Made by a program: the position numbers and the translations under genes. From NCBI GenBank assembly GCA_030674185.1, contig CM060307.1:63627153-63691152 (forward strand): a stretch of 64,000 nt of DNA. The letters are read 5' to 3'. Position 1 is the first letter of the stretch. Every line of letters begins with the position of its first letter. This DNA is from Monoplex corrugatus. Taxonomy: Eukaryota > Mollusca > Gastropoda > Littorinimorpha > Ranellidae. This document shows positions 24,083-34,898 of the stretch, in pieces. The notes under the pieces are model-generated. The model searched no databases and was not told the origin of the DNA. It was given only the letters and a program-made list of their open reading frames with translations.

Positions 24083-24394
24083 ACAAATCTACCCTTGGAC
24101 AAAACAGTACACAGCACACATCCACCCACCAACATTAGTCATCATCCCCATCACCTCACCCTAATTCCCTCAGTCCTTCTTCCACTCCTAATCGACACAC
24201 ATAAAAAAGGGGTGAAATTAAGATTAAAATGTCAACATTATTAGGGCAATGCTGATCTTCTCTGCTATATTGCTGTACTTTTCCTTGTCCTGAACACTAT
24301 ACTGATAACGCAGGGGTAGTAGGATCGATCGATCGGTAGTAGGCGAGGCACAGGCTTTTTTTTAAGAGTGGCACAGTAGTTCAGCTGGCTTCCC

Positions 24395-24605
24395 AGCCTT
24401 ACCTTACCTTACCTTACCTTACCTTACCTTACCTTCTTTCCTTTCCTTTCCTTTCCTTACCTTACCTTACCTTACTTTCCTTTCCTTACCTTACCTTACC
24501 TTGCCTTACCTTACCTTGCCTTACCTTACCCTGCCTTACCTTACTTTACTTTACATTACCTTACCTTATCTTACCTTACCCTGCCTTCCCTTGCTTTGCC
24601 TTACC
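24395..24605. repeat. (CCTTA)n pentanucleotide tract
   Basis: About 40 units of CCTTA with CCTTT and CCTTG variants. The complement is TAAGG, not a known telomere unit. Confidence 0.95.
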
Positions 24606-24682
24606 ATATTTTAGCTGAACTAACACGGTGCGATACAAATGATATAAGTTTTGAAGAGTGGGTAACACTTCTTCTCAACCCC

Positions 24683-24696
24683 AGTACACACACACA

Positions 24697-24736
<40 letters not shown>

Positions 24737-25015
24737 GCAACACACAACACACACGCACGCACACACACATGCCCCGCACGCCACATACATTGCATGCACA
24801 CGCGCGCACACACGCACGTACACGCGCGCGCACACACACACACACACCACACACACATACACACACGCTCTCTTTCTCTCTTTCTCTCTCTCTGTCTCTC
24901 TGTCTCTCTGTCTCTATCTGTCTTCGTCTCTGTCTCTGTCTCTGTCTCTGTCTCTGTCTCTTCTCTCTCTCTCTCTCTCTTCTCTCTTCTCTCTCTCTTC
25001 TCTCTCTCTCTCTCT
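24683..25015. repeat. (CA)n then (CT)n compound tract
   Basis: CA with GCAC variants to about 24868, then CT/CTGT repeats to 25014. Confidence 0.95.
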
Positions 25016-25300
25016 AACCCCATCCTGAGACAAATGGCAACAGCGGTGTCATGAGAGGTGCAAAAAAGTATGGGGTGGCACAAATGGAGTGGCAAGCTGG
25101 GGGTGAGGGCAGAGGATGACATTAAAATTTACGCTAGACTACAGCACGTTAGGGAAGAAGTGACCGAAAAAATGGCATTGGAACGCAGTGCACTGACAGA
25201 AAGGTCAACAGAGAAAGAAACGCCTCTAAGAAAAAAAGACATTTCATTCAGGCTGACACTGACAGATTTTTTTGATGTGAAGAATCACACCCATACATAA
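25016..25300. other. Unassigned sequence with an 80-codon frame
   Basis: A plus frame at 25058-25300 is rich in Glu, Lys and Arg but has no recognisable motif or splice support. Probably non-coding. Confidence 0.3.
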
Positions 25301-25415
25301 ATACTGAAAGAGAGAGCGAGAGATGGAGAGAGAAAGAAAGAGAGAGAGATGGGGGGAAACAGGGAGAGAGGGAGAGAGAGAGGGAAGGAGGAAGAGAGAG
25401 AGGGGGGGGGGGAAA
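25301..25415. repeat. (GA)n/(GGGA)n purine tract
   Basis: GA-rich run ending in a G9 stretch. Confidence 0.9.
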
Positions 25416-25507
25416 CAAACTTTCATTTCTGAGGGTAACAGATAAACATGGCATTAGACAGCTCCTGTGGTTCTAAAATTCAGAACGGGGCCTTAAGTTC
25501 TGCATTT

Positions 25508-25800
25508 GCGGCCAGTCGCCGTGGTGTAGTGGTTAGCGCAACGGACTATTGACTGGAAGACTGTGGGTTGGAATCCCCATCAGTCCCTTCAAAAATATAT
25601 CATTGTGGGGGTTTTCGGTTCTAACCGGCTCCTACCCACAGTTGGGCGTGCGATGGGCTCATTGGGAAGACTGGGACCACACAGTCGATTTACATCCACT
25701 TCATGGATGCATCATTGAGCATGTTGCTCAAATCTTTTGACCAGCACTGCAGGTGTCTGTATATCTCGGGCCTGCTTGACGTCAGGATATCTTATGATAG
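25508..25800 (+). repeat. tRNA-derived SINE, family D
   Basis: The head at about 25515-25575 has an A box (TGGTGTAGTGGTTAGCGCA) and a B box (GGGTTGGAATCCCC) at tRNA-like spacing. A body of about 220 bases with GGCTCCTACCCACAG and TTGAGCATGTTGCTC follows. Only one copy is seen here. Confidence 0.7.
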
Positions 25801-26130
25801 TATGCGTAGAATACAGACTTGTGACGCTGTCTCAATCCTAGATGGAACTCCATAGCATCATAAGTATCATCTTTATTGACATCATCATCGCAAAAAGAAA
25901 AAAAAACCAGTTTCTGTGGCCATTAAGGTGGCATAGAAAGTGGGACGAAAAAAAAAAGGCGAGCACAAAGGAACTGCGGGTGCATAAGGTTCCAGTGAAT
26001 GTGATCCTCCAGTATCTGGACCATTGGAGCAGACATGTTGTTTTTCCCCCAATTGTAAATACTTCTGTCTTGGTCATATGTGAAGCGATATTTCAGATTG
26101 TTTGGGGAGTTCACTTTTTGGTGTCATAAT
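25801..26130. other. No recognised feature
   Basis: Contains A runs at 25903 and 25948. Overlapping frames on both strands have no motif. Confidence 0.45.
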
Positions 26131-26134
26131 ATCA

Positions 26135-26760
26135 TGTTTCAGCGAGACATGGTCTCATGAATGTCTAGTTTGATATTTTTCTCGTCCAAATGAGGTTTCA
26201 GGGTTGTCTGATTATATATCATGTCATGTAAGTAAGGATTCAGGATGGCTGTTGTACATCAGAGTAACCTAAATAAGGTTCCATGACTGTTTATTCGTAT
26301 ATTATCATTTTTGTCCAAATAAGAGTTCACGGTTGTCTGATTTTACCTTATGTTCATCGAAATAATGTCTCAGGATGTTAAATTGTACGTCAGGTCCAGC
26401 CAAATAAGGTTTCAGGACTATTTGATTACACGTAATATTCATGGAAATAATGTCTAAGGACTGTAAAATTGTACACTATGTTCATCGAACTGAGTTTAAT
26501 TGTCCATCATGTTCATCCAACTATGGCATCATAACTGTTAACTGTTCATTGTGTTTAATCGATTACGATTTCAGGATTGTTTGATTGTTCATCGTTTCGT
26601 CTAACTAATAAGGTTTCAGGACTTTTTAATCATATTGTTTTTGTCAACAAAAAAAAGATGTCAAAACTCTAACTGTACATGTTCAGCCAGATAGTTGTCA
26701 CAAGACTTTAATGTCGTATAGTGTTCAGCCCAGTAAGGTCTCATGAGCAGTTGATTTCAT
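26135..26760. repeat. Old ~60-bp tandem repeat
   Basis: AAATAAGGTTTCAGGACTG..TGATT, with variants, and a following TCATGTTCATC word recur about ten times at roughly 55-65 base spacing. Copies are strongly diverged. Confidence 0.75.
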
Positions 26761-27285
26761 ATTATAGACATGGAGTGTCTTGGAAATCACATTTTCAGTG
26801 TCAGTTTTCTCGAAGTGGTATGGCAACGCTCAAATGTTTCTTTGTACTTTAACAACACAAGTGCCATGTAATAGGGAGGATCCAAATTAATCAATACTAA
26901 CTACATGTCTTAAGCCTGTAATCTACATGCGAAGACGAAGTCTTGAGATTTACCTGCTGCATGCAATCTATTATTTGTCAGCTTTCTTTGGTTTGATGAG
27001 TTTGTTTGCTTATTTTTTTTGTTTATTGCAACAATTTTGCAGTATGAAGTAATACTTTACAACTTTACAACTTGACTGTATGGGTTCAAATTATGCCAGC
27101 GTCGTCAAATACTTTGAGGTGTGGCCTTTAGTTCGGGTGGCTGGTATATTTGCAAGAGGTAGACCACTGCCTTCTAGTGTGAATGCATAGGTTTGCCTTG
27201 GTGTGAATCTCGACCAAAAAAATCAGAAATAAATGAAAAACTACTAAAATGACAATAACAATACATATACTATGATAAGAATGCG
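26761..27285. other. No recognised feature
   Basis: AT-rich sequence with no exon-like frame. Confidence 0.5.
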
Positions 27286-27289
27286 TGTG

Positions 27290-27480
27290 CAGCATCCAAC
27301 TGGCTTGACTGCAAAATTAATGGTATCTAACCCTGTTCAGGGTTGGGGAAGCAACAAAGATGTGGAGATGGATACTGCCCTCGCAGTACTGGCCCATAAA
27401 GAAGTTGAGGTCACAACCACCTCATTCTCTTACAACATCGGGGGTTATGGGACAACAGTTACCTTGCCATTTACCAAGCT
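27290..27480 (+). repeat. Dispersed repeat E, copy 1
   Basis: GTTCAGGGTTGGGGAAG, AAAGAAGTTGAGGTC and TACAACATCGGGGGTTATGGG recur in the same order at 40170-40320 and 52600-52760. An 88-codon frame crosses it but is probably not a gene. Confidence 0.65.
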
Positions 27481-27568
27481 GCCCCCCTCCCCCACCCCCA
27501 CGTCATGCTGCTTATTAACAGCTTTCAAACATAACTGACTGACAGGGCCACAAAATTAAAACATCAGG

Positions 27569-27572
<4 letters not shown>

Positions 27573-27643
<71 letters not shown>
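27573..27643. repeat. (CT)n microsatellite
   Basis: Uninterrupted CT tract. Confidence 0.95.
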
Positions 27644-27647
<4 letters not shown>

Positions 27648-27729
27648 ATTTTGATGATTCATAATAATAGAGATAATTGCGATGATCTCTGGCGGTCTGT
27701 TGTGGTCTGATTTCACACGGGTTTTCTGG

Positions 27730-27965
27730 CTCTGCTGACAGAGCTGTGAATTAAACGCCTGATGTCTCCAGTTTAATCCCAACCTGCAACATAAAAACTG
27801 GTCTGTTTGCTGCCCATTTTAATACTCCAATCATTCTGGTGGTGTCACCCTAACTTCCTTAGGTTCCTCTCCCAAAGTGCCCGCTTCCATTGCAAGACCT
27901 TCCCGGTGCAAGATTTTGCATAGGCTTATATAGAAGTCTGCCAGGTAGATTTAGGTGGGACACAC
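27730..27965 (+). repeat. SINE family A, sense copy
   Basis: A degraded tRNA head (CTGACAGAGCTGTGAATTAA, CCAGTTTAATCCC), then ATAAAAACTGGTCTGTTTGC, CCCATTTTAATACTCCAATC, ATTCTGGTGGTGTC and the 3' body with TCTGCCAGGTAGATTT. Opposite orientation to the copy at 20145. Confidence 0.65.
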
Positions 27966-28284
27966 AAGGAAGTGTCTGAGCGTGAATTCAAACTGTGGGG
28001 GTTGAGCCTGCAATACAGGGCTGGACCCTGTTCTTCTTTTGATGATACCATCCTGACATTAACCAAGATTCTTGGACATACGAAGTATTGGTAACTATTC
28101 TGAACGGCACAGCAGTAAGGCATGTTTATAGGTGAAGTAGATGAGACCGAAGTAAATGATTCCACTCTTCTCACTAAGCCATTGCACACACTTCTTTGCA
28201 GAGAAGAACCCCACATTTATTCCTCTTCTCTCACAGGACGAAGCAGCAGGGACGTTTCAGTCCATTTCTCCTAATTTTTGTATT

Positions 28285-28645
28285 GGGTGTTTGTTTGTTT
28301 GTTTGTGATCTTACATTCACGCATAATAAACGGCCAGTTGCATGAAAATTTGCGCCTGTCTTGTCTGCTTGTATCAAATACGCGTTCTGAATCTATTTTC
28401 GTGTTTTTCTGGTTCCTGGCTGCTTGAAAGCGGGCAGTCGCACTTGTTTTGGATTCCACTTTCGTAAGGGAAATAACACCTAGACAAGGAATAAATACAA
28501 ATACAAAAGTAAGAGTCAGCCAAGACGGAAAATCCCACTGAGATGGGAAGGAGATGGGGAAGGGGGAGGGAGGAGGGGCTGATGAGATTCGAACCCAAAC
28601 CGCCCAATATTCGATACATAACACAAATCGTTTTGCCATGGTGAC
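28285..28645 (-). repeat. tRNA-derived SINE, family C
   Basis: Minus strand: a head near 28575-28640 with B box GGGTTCGAATCTC, a pyrimidine-rich body, then AACAAGTGCGACTGCCCGC, AGGAACCAGAAAAACACG and AGACAGGCGCAAATTTTC to the 3' end. Partial relatives are at 29700-29860, 47849-47983 and perhaps 4000-4085. Confidence 0.65.
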
Positions 28646-28729
28646 CAGTTGTCATATGAGAAGATAACCTGAACAAGTTCCTTGACTGAACTGATTTAAC
28701 CGAAGTACAAAGTGCGTGCTCCAGCGCTC

Positions 28730-28791
28730 CAACACACACACACACACACATACACACACACACACTCTCTCTCTCTCTCTGTTTCTCTCTG

Positions 28792-28827
<36 letters not shown>

Positions 28828-28880
28828 TCTCTCTCTCCATCTCTCTCTCTCTCTCTCTCTCAATATGCATACACACACAC
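28730..28880. repeat. (CA)n(CT)n compound microsatellite
   Basis: CA then CT/CTGT repeats, then a short CA. Confidence 0.95.
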
Positions 28881-28965
28881 ACTCAAATGCATACGGAAAC
28901 GCGCACATAGACATGTAATGTTAAAACTGACTGTGCATAGATAATTAGGCCTTTGGAATTGTAAT

Positions 28966-28980
28966 GGTGTGTGAGTGTGT

Positions 28981-29073
<93 letters not shown>

Positions 29074-29074
29074 C
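28966..29074. repeat. (GT)n microsatellite
   Basis: Nearly pure GT tract of about 95 bases. Confidence 0.95.
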
Positions 29075-29211
29075 GCGCACGCGCGGCCCTCCCTTTGTGA
29101 AGACTGCTCCATATTTCTCGCTTTGAAATTACAGGATTAGAGTTAAGTTAGGTTTATATTGAGGTCCTGATTAGGCTTTTTAGAGTAGACCATTTAAAGG
29201 TGTGCTTTCTT

Positions 29212-29480
29212 CAGAAAGAGGCTCTGTTGATAGAGTAATAGACCCAAAAGCTTATGTCTCGAGTTCAGTCCAGCATGCAACGTAAAAACTGGCCTGTTAA
29301 CTTCCATTTTAATGTTCTAGTCGTTCTGGTGGTGCCATCGTAGTGTTTTATAGGTCCCTCTCCCTCTCTCCCCTGCCCCTTCCTGCATCTCCTTTTAAGA
29401 CCTTGGAAGCGCCTAGGGTTTTGCACAAATTCAAGGAGTCTGCAGGATATTTTACTGGAAGATTTGGATGGGGCGCATAT
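29212..29480 (+). repeat. SINE family A, sense copy
   Basis: A degraded head (GCTCTGTTGATAGAGTAATA, GAGTTCAGTCC), then GTAAAAACTGGCCTGTTAAC, CATTTTAATGTTCTAGTCG, TTCTGGTGGTGCC and AAGACCTTGGAAGCGCCTAG. A 102-codon frame inside it is repeat sequence. Confidence 0.65.
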
Positions 29481-29699
29481 GGGATACTCTTAGATATGAT
29501 GAATCAGAGAAAGAGTGCTGGCTGGCGTAGAAGTAAAGCTCCCTCCCTTCAGTCTCAGAGAATGGAGTCAGTTCTCAGTCAGGCCTCCACTTCAGCCAGC
29601 TGTGTACAGGTAACTGAGCCAGATTGTAACACAGAATTCCTGAAATACTAGGCTTCTTTCATTCATATTATGTTCAGCTGGGCTCCCACCTATCCGATT

Positions 29700-29860
29700 T
29701 TGTTCCTTCCGAGAAGTGCTTTCCGAGGGGGGAAAAAAATCAAAATCCAAAACAAGTGCAACCGCCCACGTTCAAGCAAACAGGAACCAGAAAAAACACG
29801 AAAATAGAATCAGAACGCATATTTAATAGAACCATCCAAGACAGGACAAGAGAAGACAAG
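29700..29860 (+). repeat. SINE family C, 3' part
   Basis: CCAAAACAAGTGCAACCGCC, CAAGCAAACAGGAACCAGAA, CACGAAAATAGAATCAGAAC and CCAAGACAGGACAAG follow the order of 28285-28645 in the opposite orientation. Confidence 0.65.
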
Positions 29861-30070
29861 ACAAGACACAAAAAAATCGACTGATATTTTTTTCTTCTTC
29901 TTCTTCTGCTAAACAGTCGGCTGTGTGTCTTTCTGTTGATATCTCATAGCAGACGACGAAACTTCGGGAAGGGGGATAAATCCGGTATCAATTTCGACTA
30001 AAGTCACTTCCGGTGTTGTTTTTTTTTATTGAGCGCGGCATGTCTTGCAGAACTTAAGAAAAGTGTGACC

Positions 30071-30187
30071 ATGTCTCGAGCCGATATTCTGGAGAGAGGG
30101 TCTGCCACAGCAAAACGTTTGACAAAGACTGCAAAATTAAGTGGTGCTGGGAATGAGTTTCACGAAAAATCGATGTCATGGAACTGA
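30071..30187 (+). CDS. Unrecognised 38-residue open frame
   Basis: The ATG has a good context (GTGACCATGT) and the frame is basic and Thr/Ala-rich (RGSATAKRLTKTAKL), ending at TGA. I recognise no family and see no downstream exon. The surrounding 30000-30720 region carries GGGGGAGCATGACCCCC, a short inverted repeat of the kind found in decayed DNA transposons. It could be a transposon remnant or chance. Confidence 0.15.
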   Translation: MSRADILERGSATAKRLTKTAKLSGAGNEFHEKSMSWN

Positions 30188-30760
30188 GCGCATGGCTTTC
30201 AAAAATTGCTGAGGTTGGCAAAGTCAATATTATTATTTAGTATTTACTTAGTATTTCAGTACTTCAACTCAAGTAGGCCAGGCCTACTAACTACTTGTGC
30301 TGCTGTGAAGTCAATTAGAAACTATAGGCCTAGTTGAGCAGGTATCCACAAACATTCAGAACATTTCAAGTCAAAGAAGCACCAGATGAGGCAAAAAACT
30401 GCAGAGATCCATGAAGCTGCTCAGTTTTAGTTTAGGTTGTTAACGTTTGTTGGAGCATACATTTATGATTTAACATTAGAGAAACATTTTTTTTCTTGAA
30501 ATCTGACACCAGTGTGTATGAATTATTTCCTTCAGTACAAGGATAATAAAAAGCCCAAAGTTGTGCCAGATTATCATTAGGCAGATAGGGGCAGATTGCA
30601 CTATTTTCTATTTTGCATCTGTATTTAATTTTTTTCTGGGGGAGCATGACCCCCACACTCCTTAGATTTTCAGAGATTTTTTTCATTTGTCATTGGGTGT
30701 CCTGATTCTGTCTCTTTGCCTCAATCTGTGTCACATGCACAGTATGCATAATATATACAC
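30188..30760. other. No recognised gene
   Basis: AT-rich sequence containing the GGGGGAGCATGACCCCC palindrome near 30640. No supported frame. Confidence 0.45.
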
Positions 30761-30762
<2 letters not shown>

Positions 30763-30792
<30 letters not shown>

Positions 30793-30812
30793 ACACACAC
30801 ACACACACACAC
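30763..30812. repeat. (CA)n microsatellite
   Basis: CA tract with one ACCAC break. Confidence 0.95.
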
Positions 30813-30944
30813 ATGTCCCTTTCATTCACACATGTCACAACTGGTCACAAATGGAGAAAAGATGGAGTGGAGAATCTGTATTGATCAAAGTTGATATGAT
30901 GTGATACCTCCTGCAGCATTTAATCATAATCTCTTCAGTGAGTA

Positions 30945-31185
30945 TGGGATTCCATCATCATCATCATCAAGTGCCATGCTACATGGTGTTGACGATCATG
31001 GCCCTCCATACACATGTATCTATCCCTTGTTGCCGCAAGCACATCTTCCACCGTCTCTGTCCTCGGCCACCTTGCAAGTCCATCCAATATTTTCTCCCTG
31101 GGTCTACCTGGTACTCTCTTAATTAATGATCTTTCCCTCTAGCTTTCCTGTTGTGACCAGGTGCTCTGATTCTTCTTTCCTCATA
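30945..31185 (-). mobile_element. RTE-like LINE 3' end
   Basis: On the minus strand the end reads like the 3' terminus of 57020-57835: words for a Lys/Arg-rich tail (GAGCACCTGGTCACAACAGG), AGGTAGACCCAGGGAGAAAA and ACCATGTAGCATGGCA-like sequence, followed by (GAT)n at 30955-30970. Confidence 0.7.
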
Positions 31186-31189
31186 AAAT

Positions 31190-31990
31190 GGGATTCCATA
31201 GAAACTGATTTCTGATAATGGACCACAATATGACTTCCCTGAATTCAGAAGATTCTCAGCTGAATAGAGATTTCAATACACAATGTCCTCACCAAAATAC
31301 CTCCAATCCAGTGGCTTCATAGAAAGAACAGACAGTGAAGACAATCTTCATGAAAGCAAGAAAGAATAATGGACAGAGACATGGCTATTCCATGTCTTTG
31401 GACAACTCTCAGTGACCACACCATCCCATCCCTGTAGAACTCATCTACTGCCAGAAAACTATATCTAATGTCTTTATCCTTACCATACCCTAGTCCAGTG
31501 ATGCTGACCCACGTAAGTCTCAAACAACATCAACAGTCAACAAACAAACAAACAAAAACAAAAAAACTATGACAAGATGGCTTGGGGTCTCCCACCATTG
31601 CAGAAAGGACAACTGGTACAGCTGGAGGACAAGAGTGGATTTGATTATCAGCATCTGTCATCAAAGAGATCTATACCAGAGCCACTGTGTTACGTAGTAA
31701 GAACCCAAAATGGCGACGTGTATTGATGGAACATATGACATCTACGAGTGATGACGTCACTGATCAAGCTTCAAATCACATGGTCTGATCAATCTTCTGA
31801 TGCCTGCCCCCAGCATTCCAAAGGTCAGCAAGAGTGAGAGTCAACCTGACGATGCCCCAGCTTCTCCCAACCTGACCAGCCCATGGCCAGCCAGCCAGCA
31901 GTACCCATGACAGAGAGCATGCCAAAACCAGTAAACAGGCTGATAGAAAAGGTGTGAAAATATTCTCAAGATGGAAGAAAAGACAAAAAC
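31190..31990 (+). pseudogene. Gypsy-like LTR retrotransposon integrase remnant
   Basis: Translated pieces in different frames match the C-terminal half of a Gypsy-type integrase in order. ISDNGPQYDFPEF (about 31210-31250) carries the second catalytic Asp, SSPKYLQSSGFIERT (about 31285-31330) the catalytic Glu, LPPLQKGQLVQLED (about 31590) the start of the C-terminal domain, and CYVVRTQNGDV (about 31690) its GPY/F-like strand. Stops and shifts break it throughout. No LTR or primer-binding site is seen, and protease, RT and RNase H are missing. Integrase inserts retroelement DNA into the host genome, but this copy cannot make it. Confidence 0.75.
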
Positions 31991-32535
31991 ATGTACAAAG
32001 CATTCATGACAAGAAAATATATATGCCAGTCATACAGACTTACATGCATACGCTGAAAAGCAATCAGTGTCTGATGTAACTGTAACTGATCATAATAGTC
32101 TTTGTAGGCCTATAGAACATCCTGTTCTGTCCGATGTAATTAATGTCTGTGAATGATACTGTCTCTTAGTTGTCATGTGTCTTCTCAATGTGAAAAATTA
32201 TATAATGGTTTATTAGTGGGCCACACATACGCAACTAAAGTGCTTGGACAATTAAAAGAACAAACAATCAAAAAACAACATTACCAATACAACCAAGGAC
32301 AATCGAACTGGTTGTGTTGTGATGTGAACAAAAATATTGAGTAATTACATTCTACATAGATCAGTCAGCATAAACAAGAATACCATGAAAGTGACATTGT
32401 TTCCTCTTGATAGGACTGTTTGAAGTTTTAGTTTATTTATTGTATGTAACAATTTGAAGAGAAGGGATGTAACAATTTGAAGAGAAGGGATGTAGTGATA
32501 TAGTCATGTTTTATACTTTCTGCATGAAACAGTTT
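31991..32535. other. No recognised gene
   Basis: AT-rich. A 19-base direct repeat (GTAACAATTTGAAGAGAAG and the following GGATGTA) occurs at about 32445-32470 and 32470-32492. No exon support. Confidence 0.5.
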
Positions 32536-32549
32536 TTACTGTAACTGGC

Positions 32550-32880
32550 ACCATGGCAAAGGGAAAAGAGGAGGAATACAAAAAGATCCATAAGGAAATC
32601 GGGAATAGGTGCAGTGAAGCTAAGAAAGTTTGGCTAGAAGCAAAATGAAGCTAAGGAGGCTTGGCTAGAAACAAAGTGCAGATAAATAGAAGACTGACAC
32701 AAAACAGATCCTCAAGTTATATACAGAAACATTGAAGAAATTGTCCTCAGGAAAAAGAGATGCGCATCAACTGGTTGCTTAAAATCAAAAGATGGTACTC
32801 TTTATCATGGAAAAACACAAAATATTAGATAGATAGAAGGGGAGAGTATGTTAAAGACCTTTTTGATAATGACAGAAACT
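32550..32880 (+). mobile_element. LINE remnant, linker between endonuclease and RT
   Basis: The frame at about 32553-32648 gives KGKEEEYKKIHKEIGNRC then a Lys-rich stretch to a stop, typical of the segment ahead of RTE-like RTs. Further words for GCLKSKDGT and EYVKDLFDNDR follow in other frames. The stretch from about 32730 matches 63890-64000. Confidence 0.6.
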
Positions 32881-33158
32881 TGTATGTATTGAAATGATCA
32901 TAGCCCTGATATGGCTCTGTGCAGTTGGCTAGGCTTTAAACAAAAATAACATTAACATTAATAGCATGTCGGCAAATGATGGAATGGTCAATGCCATGGG
33001 CATCTCTTTAGATTATGTATGTAAATTGATATTTATAGGCCTACTTAATTTTCTTTTCCTTTTTTCCTGTTGAAATATGATGCATGTTTTGAAACGGTTG
33101 TAGCCCTGTTATGGCTCTACACAGTCAGCTTGGCTTTAAACAAAAATAACAATAAGAT
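32880..33158. repeat. Two diverged copies of a retroposon 3' end
   Basis: ATAGCCCTGATATGGCTCTG..CAGTTGGCTAGGCTTTAAACAAAAATAAC at about 32900-32952 recurs as GTAGCCCTGTTATGGCTCTA..CAGTCAGCTTGGCTTTAAACAAAAATAAC at about 33100-33152. The first is separated from the second by about 200 bases. Confidence 0.65.
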
Positions 33159-33235
33159 GTTAAGTGCTGCTCTGGTTGCTGTTTTTTTTTCCACTCTCTT
33201 TAGACAGGATGATAAACCAAGGTCTTGCGTGGTGT

Positions 33236-33296
33236 GGGTGTGGGTGCTTTTTGGTGTGTGTGTGTGTGTGTGTGTGAGTGTGTGTGTGTGTGTGAG
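33236..33296. repeat. (GT)n microsatellite
   Basis: GT tract with GAGT and TGGG breaks. Confidence 0.9.
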
Positions 33297-33359
33297 GAAT
33301 CATGAAGTGGTGGTATACTGCAGCATATACATAGCATGCATTAAAATCCTGTGGTACTA

Positions 33360-33525
33360 GAAGGCTTGTATCTGGCAAAATTCTGAAGAAAAATCCACTT
33401 TTTGTGGTTACCAAAAATGATATCAGTGCATACAAAAACGAAAAAAAGTGGCTTTTTGCTGTGGTGACATGCTTTCCCAGAGAAGAACAACCTGGAAAAA
33501 GTTTGTATGGTATAATGAATCCAAT
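33360..33525 (+). repeat. SINE family B, 3' half
   Basis: TGGCAAAATTCTGAAGAAAA, ATCCACTTTTTGTGGTT, ATATCAGTGCATACAAAAAC and GTGGTGACATGCTTTCCCAG match the family B body, sense orientation, without the head. Confidence 0.6.
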
Positions 33526-34195
33526 CACAATTCAGTCCTGGTCTATAAGAACTTGTTTCTAAGGCTTTCATCATGACAGATCAACAAAGTCATCTTTTGT
33601 TTCTGTCACATTTGTGTGTTGTTTTTATACTTTGGTATACACAGTGTGAGTACATTGAGCAGATAACACTCTTAACTCTCATAGTAACCAGCTTGGTAAT
33701 CTCTCTACGCTTGGAGTATGATGCATTGGTTCTTGTACTGTGGTGAAAGCGTAAGACAAAAATATTCATAATTATCACAGTGATTTACTTGATCATGTAG
33801 GCCTACTCAAAACCCTTGATAGGAATCATGCAGAATTGTCATGATATAAATACCTACTGTGATCTACTTGATCATTTACTCACTACCTTTTATAGAACTC
33901 ATACAGAATGGTCATGATATGAATTGTGTTTGAAAGCTGTTGGAAAAAAAACAAAACATGTTCATGCCACAAGAGTGCAGTTTGCTGAGTTCTGAATGTA
34001 GTTCCATGTTTATTTAACCGATAATGAAAATTAGCTGAGGTGTCATGTCATACAGAAGCTGGCCCAGAACAGACAAGTATGATGGACCTGTGTTCCTCTC
34101 CTCATGTCAGTTGCATAACAGGCAGCAAGTCTGTTTGCAATATTAGCAGTGTAAACAGTGATTCTGAGACAGTGTTTACATTTGATACGGAACAA
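33526..34195. other. No recognised gene
   Basis: Contains a two-fold ~85-base similarity: ATTATCACAGTGATTTACTT..GATCATGTAG near 33770 and TGTGATCTACTTGATCATTT near 33860, each followed by CATACAGAATGGTCATGATAT-like sequence. No coding support. Confidence 0.5.
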
Positions 34196-34199
34196 TACA

Positions 34200-34258
34200 G
34201 TGTTTTTTTATCACAACAGAAAATTCCATGTGGCTGCTTCCTCTCTGGGGAGATCAGT
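34200..34258 (-). repeat. SINE family B 3' end
   Basis: TTTTTATCACAACAGAAAAT, CCATGTGGCTGCTTCC and CTCTGGGGAGATC match the family B terminus read antisense. It abuts a sense copy starting at 34265. Confidence 0.6.
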
Positions 34259-34264
34259 AATGGA

Positions 34265-34620
34265 GTGTAGGGCGTAGTGGATAAAGGGTTTTCACCTGAG
34301 ATGTGACAAACCCAGGTTCGATTCCTGCTCAGGTAGATATTTCTCCCTATCCGCTAGACCTTGAGTTGTAGTCTGGGTGCTATTCTTTTGTATGAGTTGA
34401 TAAATTCAAGTCCTGTGTGTAACATGCACTTCCCATGTGTTGAAATCTCATGGCAACAAAAGAGTTGTCCCCAGAAAAAGTCTGCAGAAAAATACACCAC
34501 ACAGATACAGGAAAAAAGAGATGGTGCTATACTATGGTGATCTGATTTCCCCAGACAGAGTGACTCACAAGACATACACAAAAACTCTAATACATTCTGT
34601 TGTGATGAAAAAAATGAATT
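34265..34620 (+). repeat. tRNA-derived SINE, family B, full length
   Basis: Head: A box GGCGTAGTGGATAAAGG and B box AGGTTCGATTCC. Body: CCTGTGTGTAACATGCACTT, CTCATGGCAACAAAAGAGTT, TCTGCAGAAAAATACACC, GGTGCTATACTATGGTGATC. 3' end: ACATTCTGTTGTGATGAAAA. Open frames in it are repeat sequence. Confidence 0.75.
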
Positions 34621-34898
34621 TGATCCAGTCATACAACCTACGGTTATGGGACAACTTTTACCTGTGCTTCTGTATTGACTGGCTGATAGAGTGCTTGTCC
34701 TCAGAAGAGTACAGGTAATCCATTAGTCTCTGTTTTTTGTTGGAATGTTGTAGTTAATGTGTCCTTTCTTTCTTTCTGTTTCAGGGCTCAGGTCTCTTAG
34801 GCAAGGGAGGGGGAACCAGGGTGGAGACTTCAGGGGTGTAAACAGGTGAGGGGGTGTATATTCTGTAAATGGCAGAATTTCAGGTAGGCTGTCATCTT

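Noticed and set aside
24395..24605. Possible telomere-like repeat
   Set aside because: The unit CCTTA/TAAGG matches neither TTAGGG nor TTAGG telomeric repeats.
25842..26129. 95-codon plus frame
   Set aside because: No motif, overlaps frames on the other strand, and crosses A runs.
34040..34270. 76-codon plus frame rich in Ser and Cys
   Set aside because: Its end lies in a minus-strand SINE end and it shows no motif or splice support.
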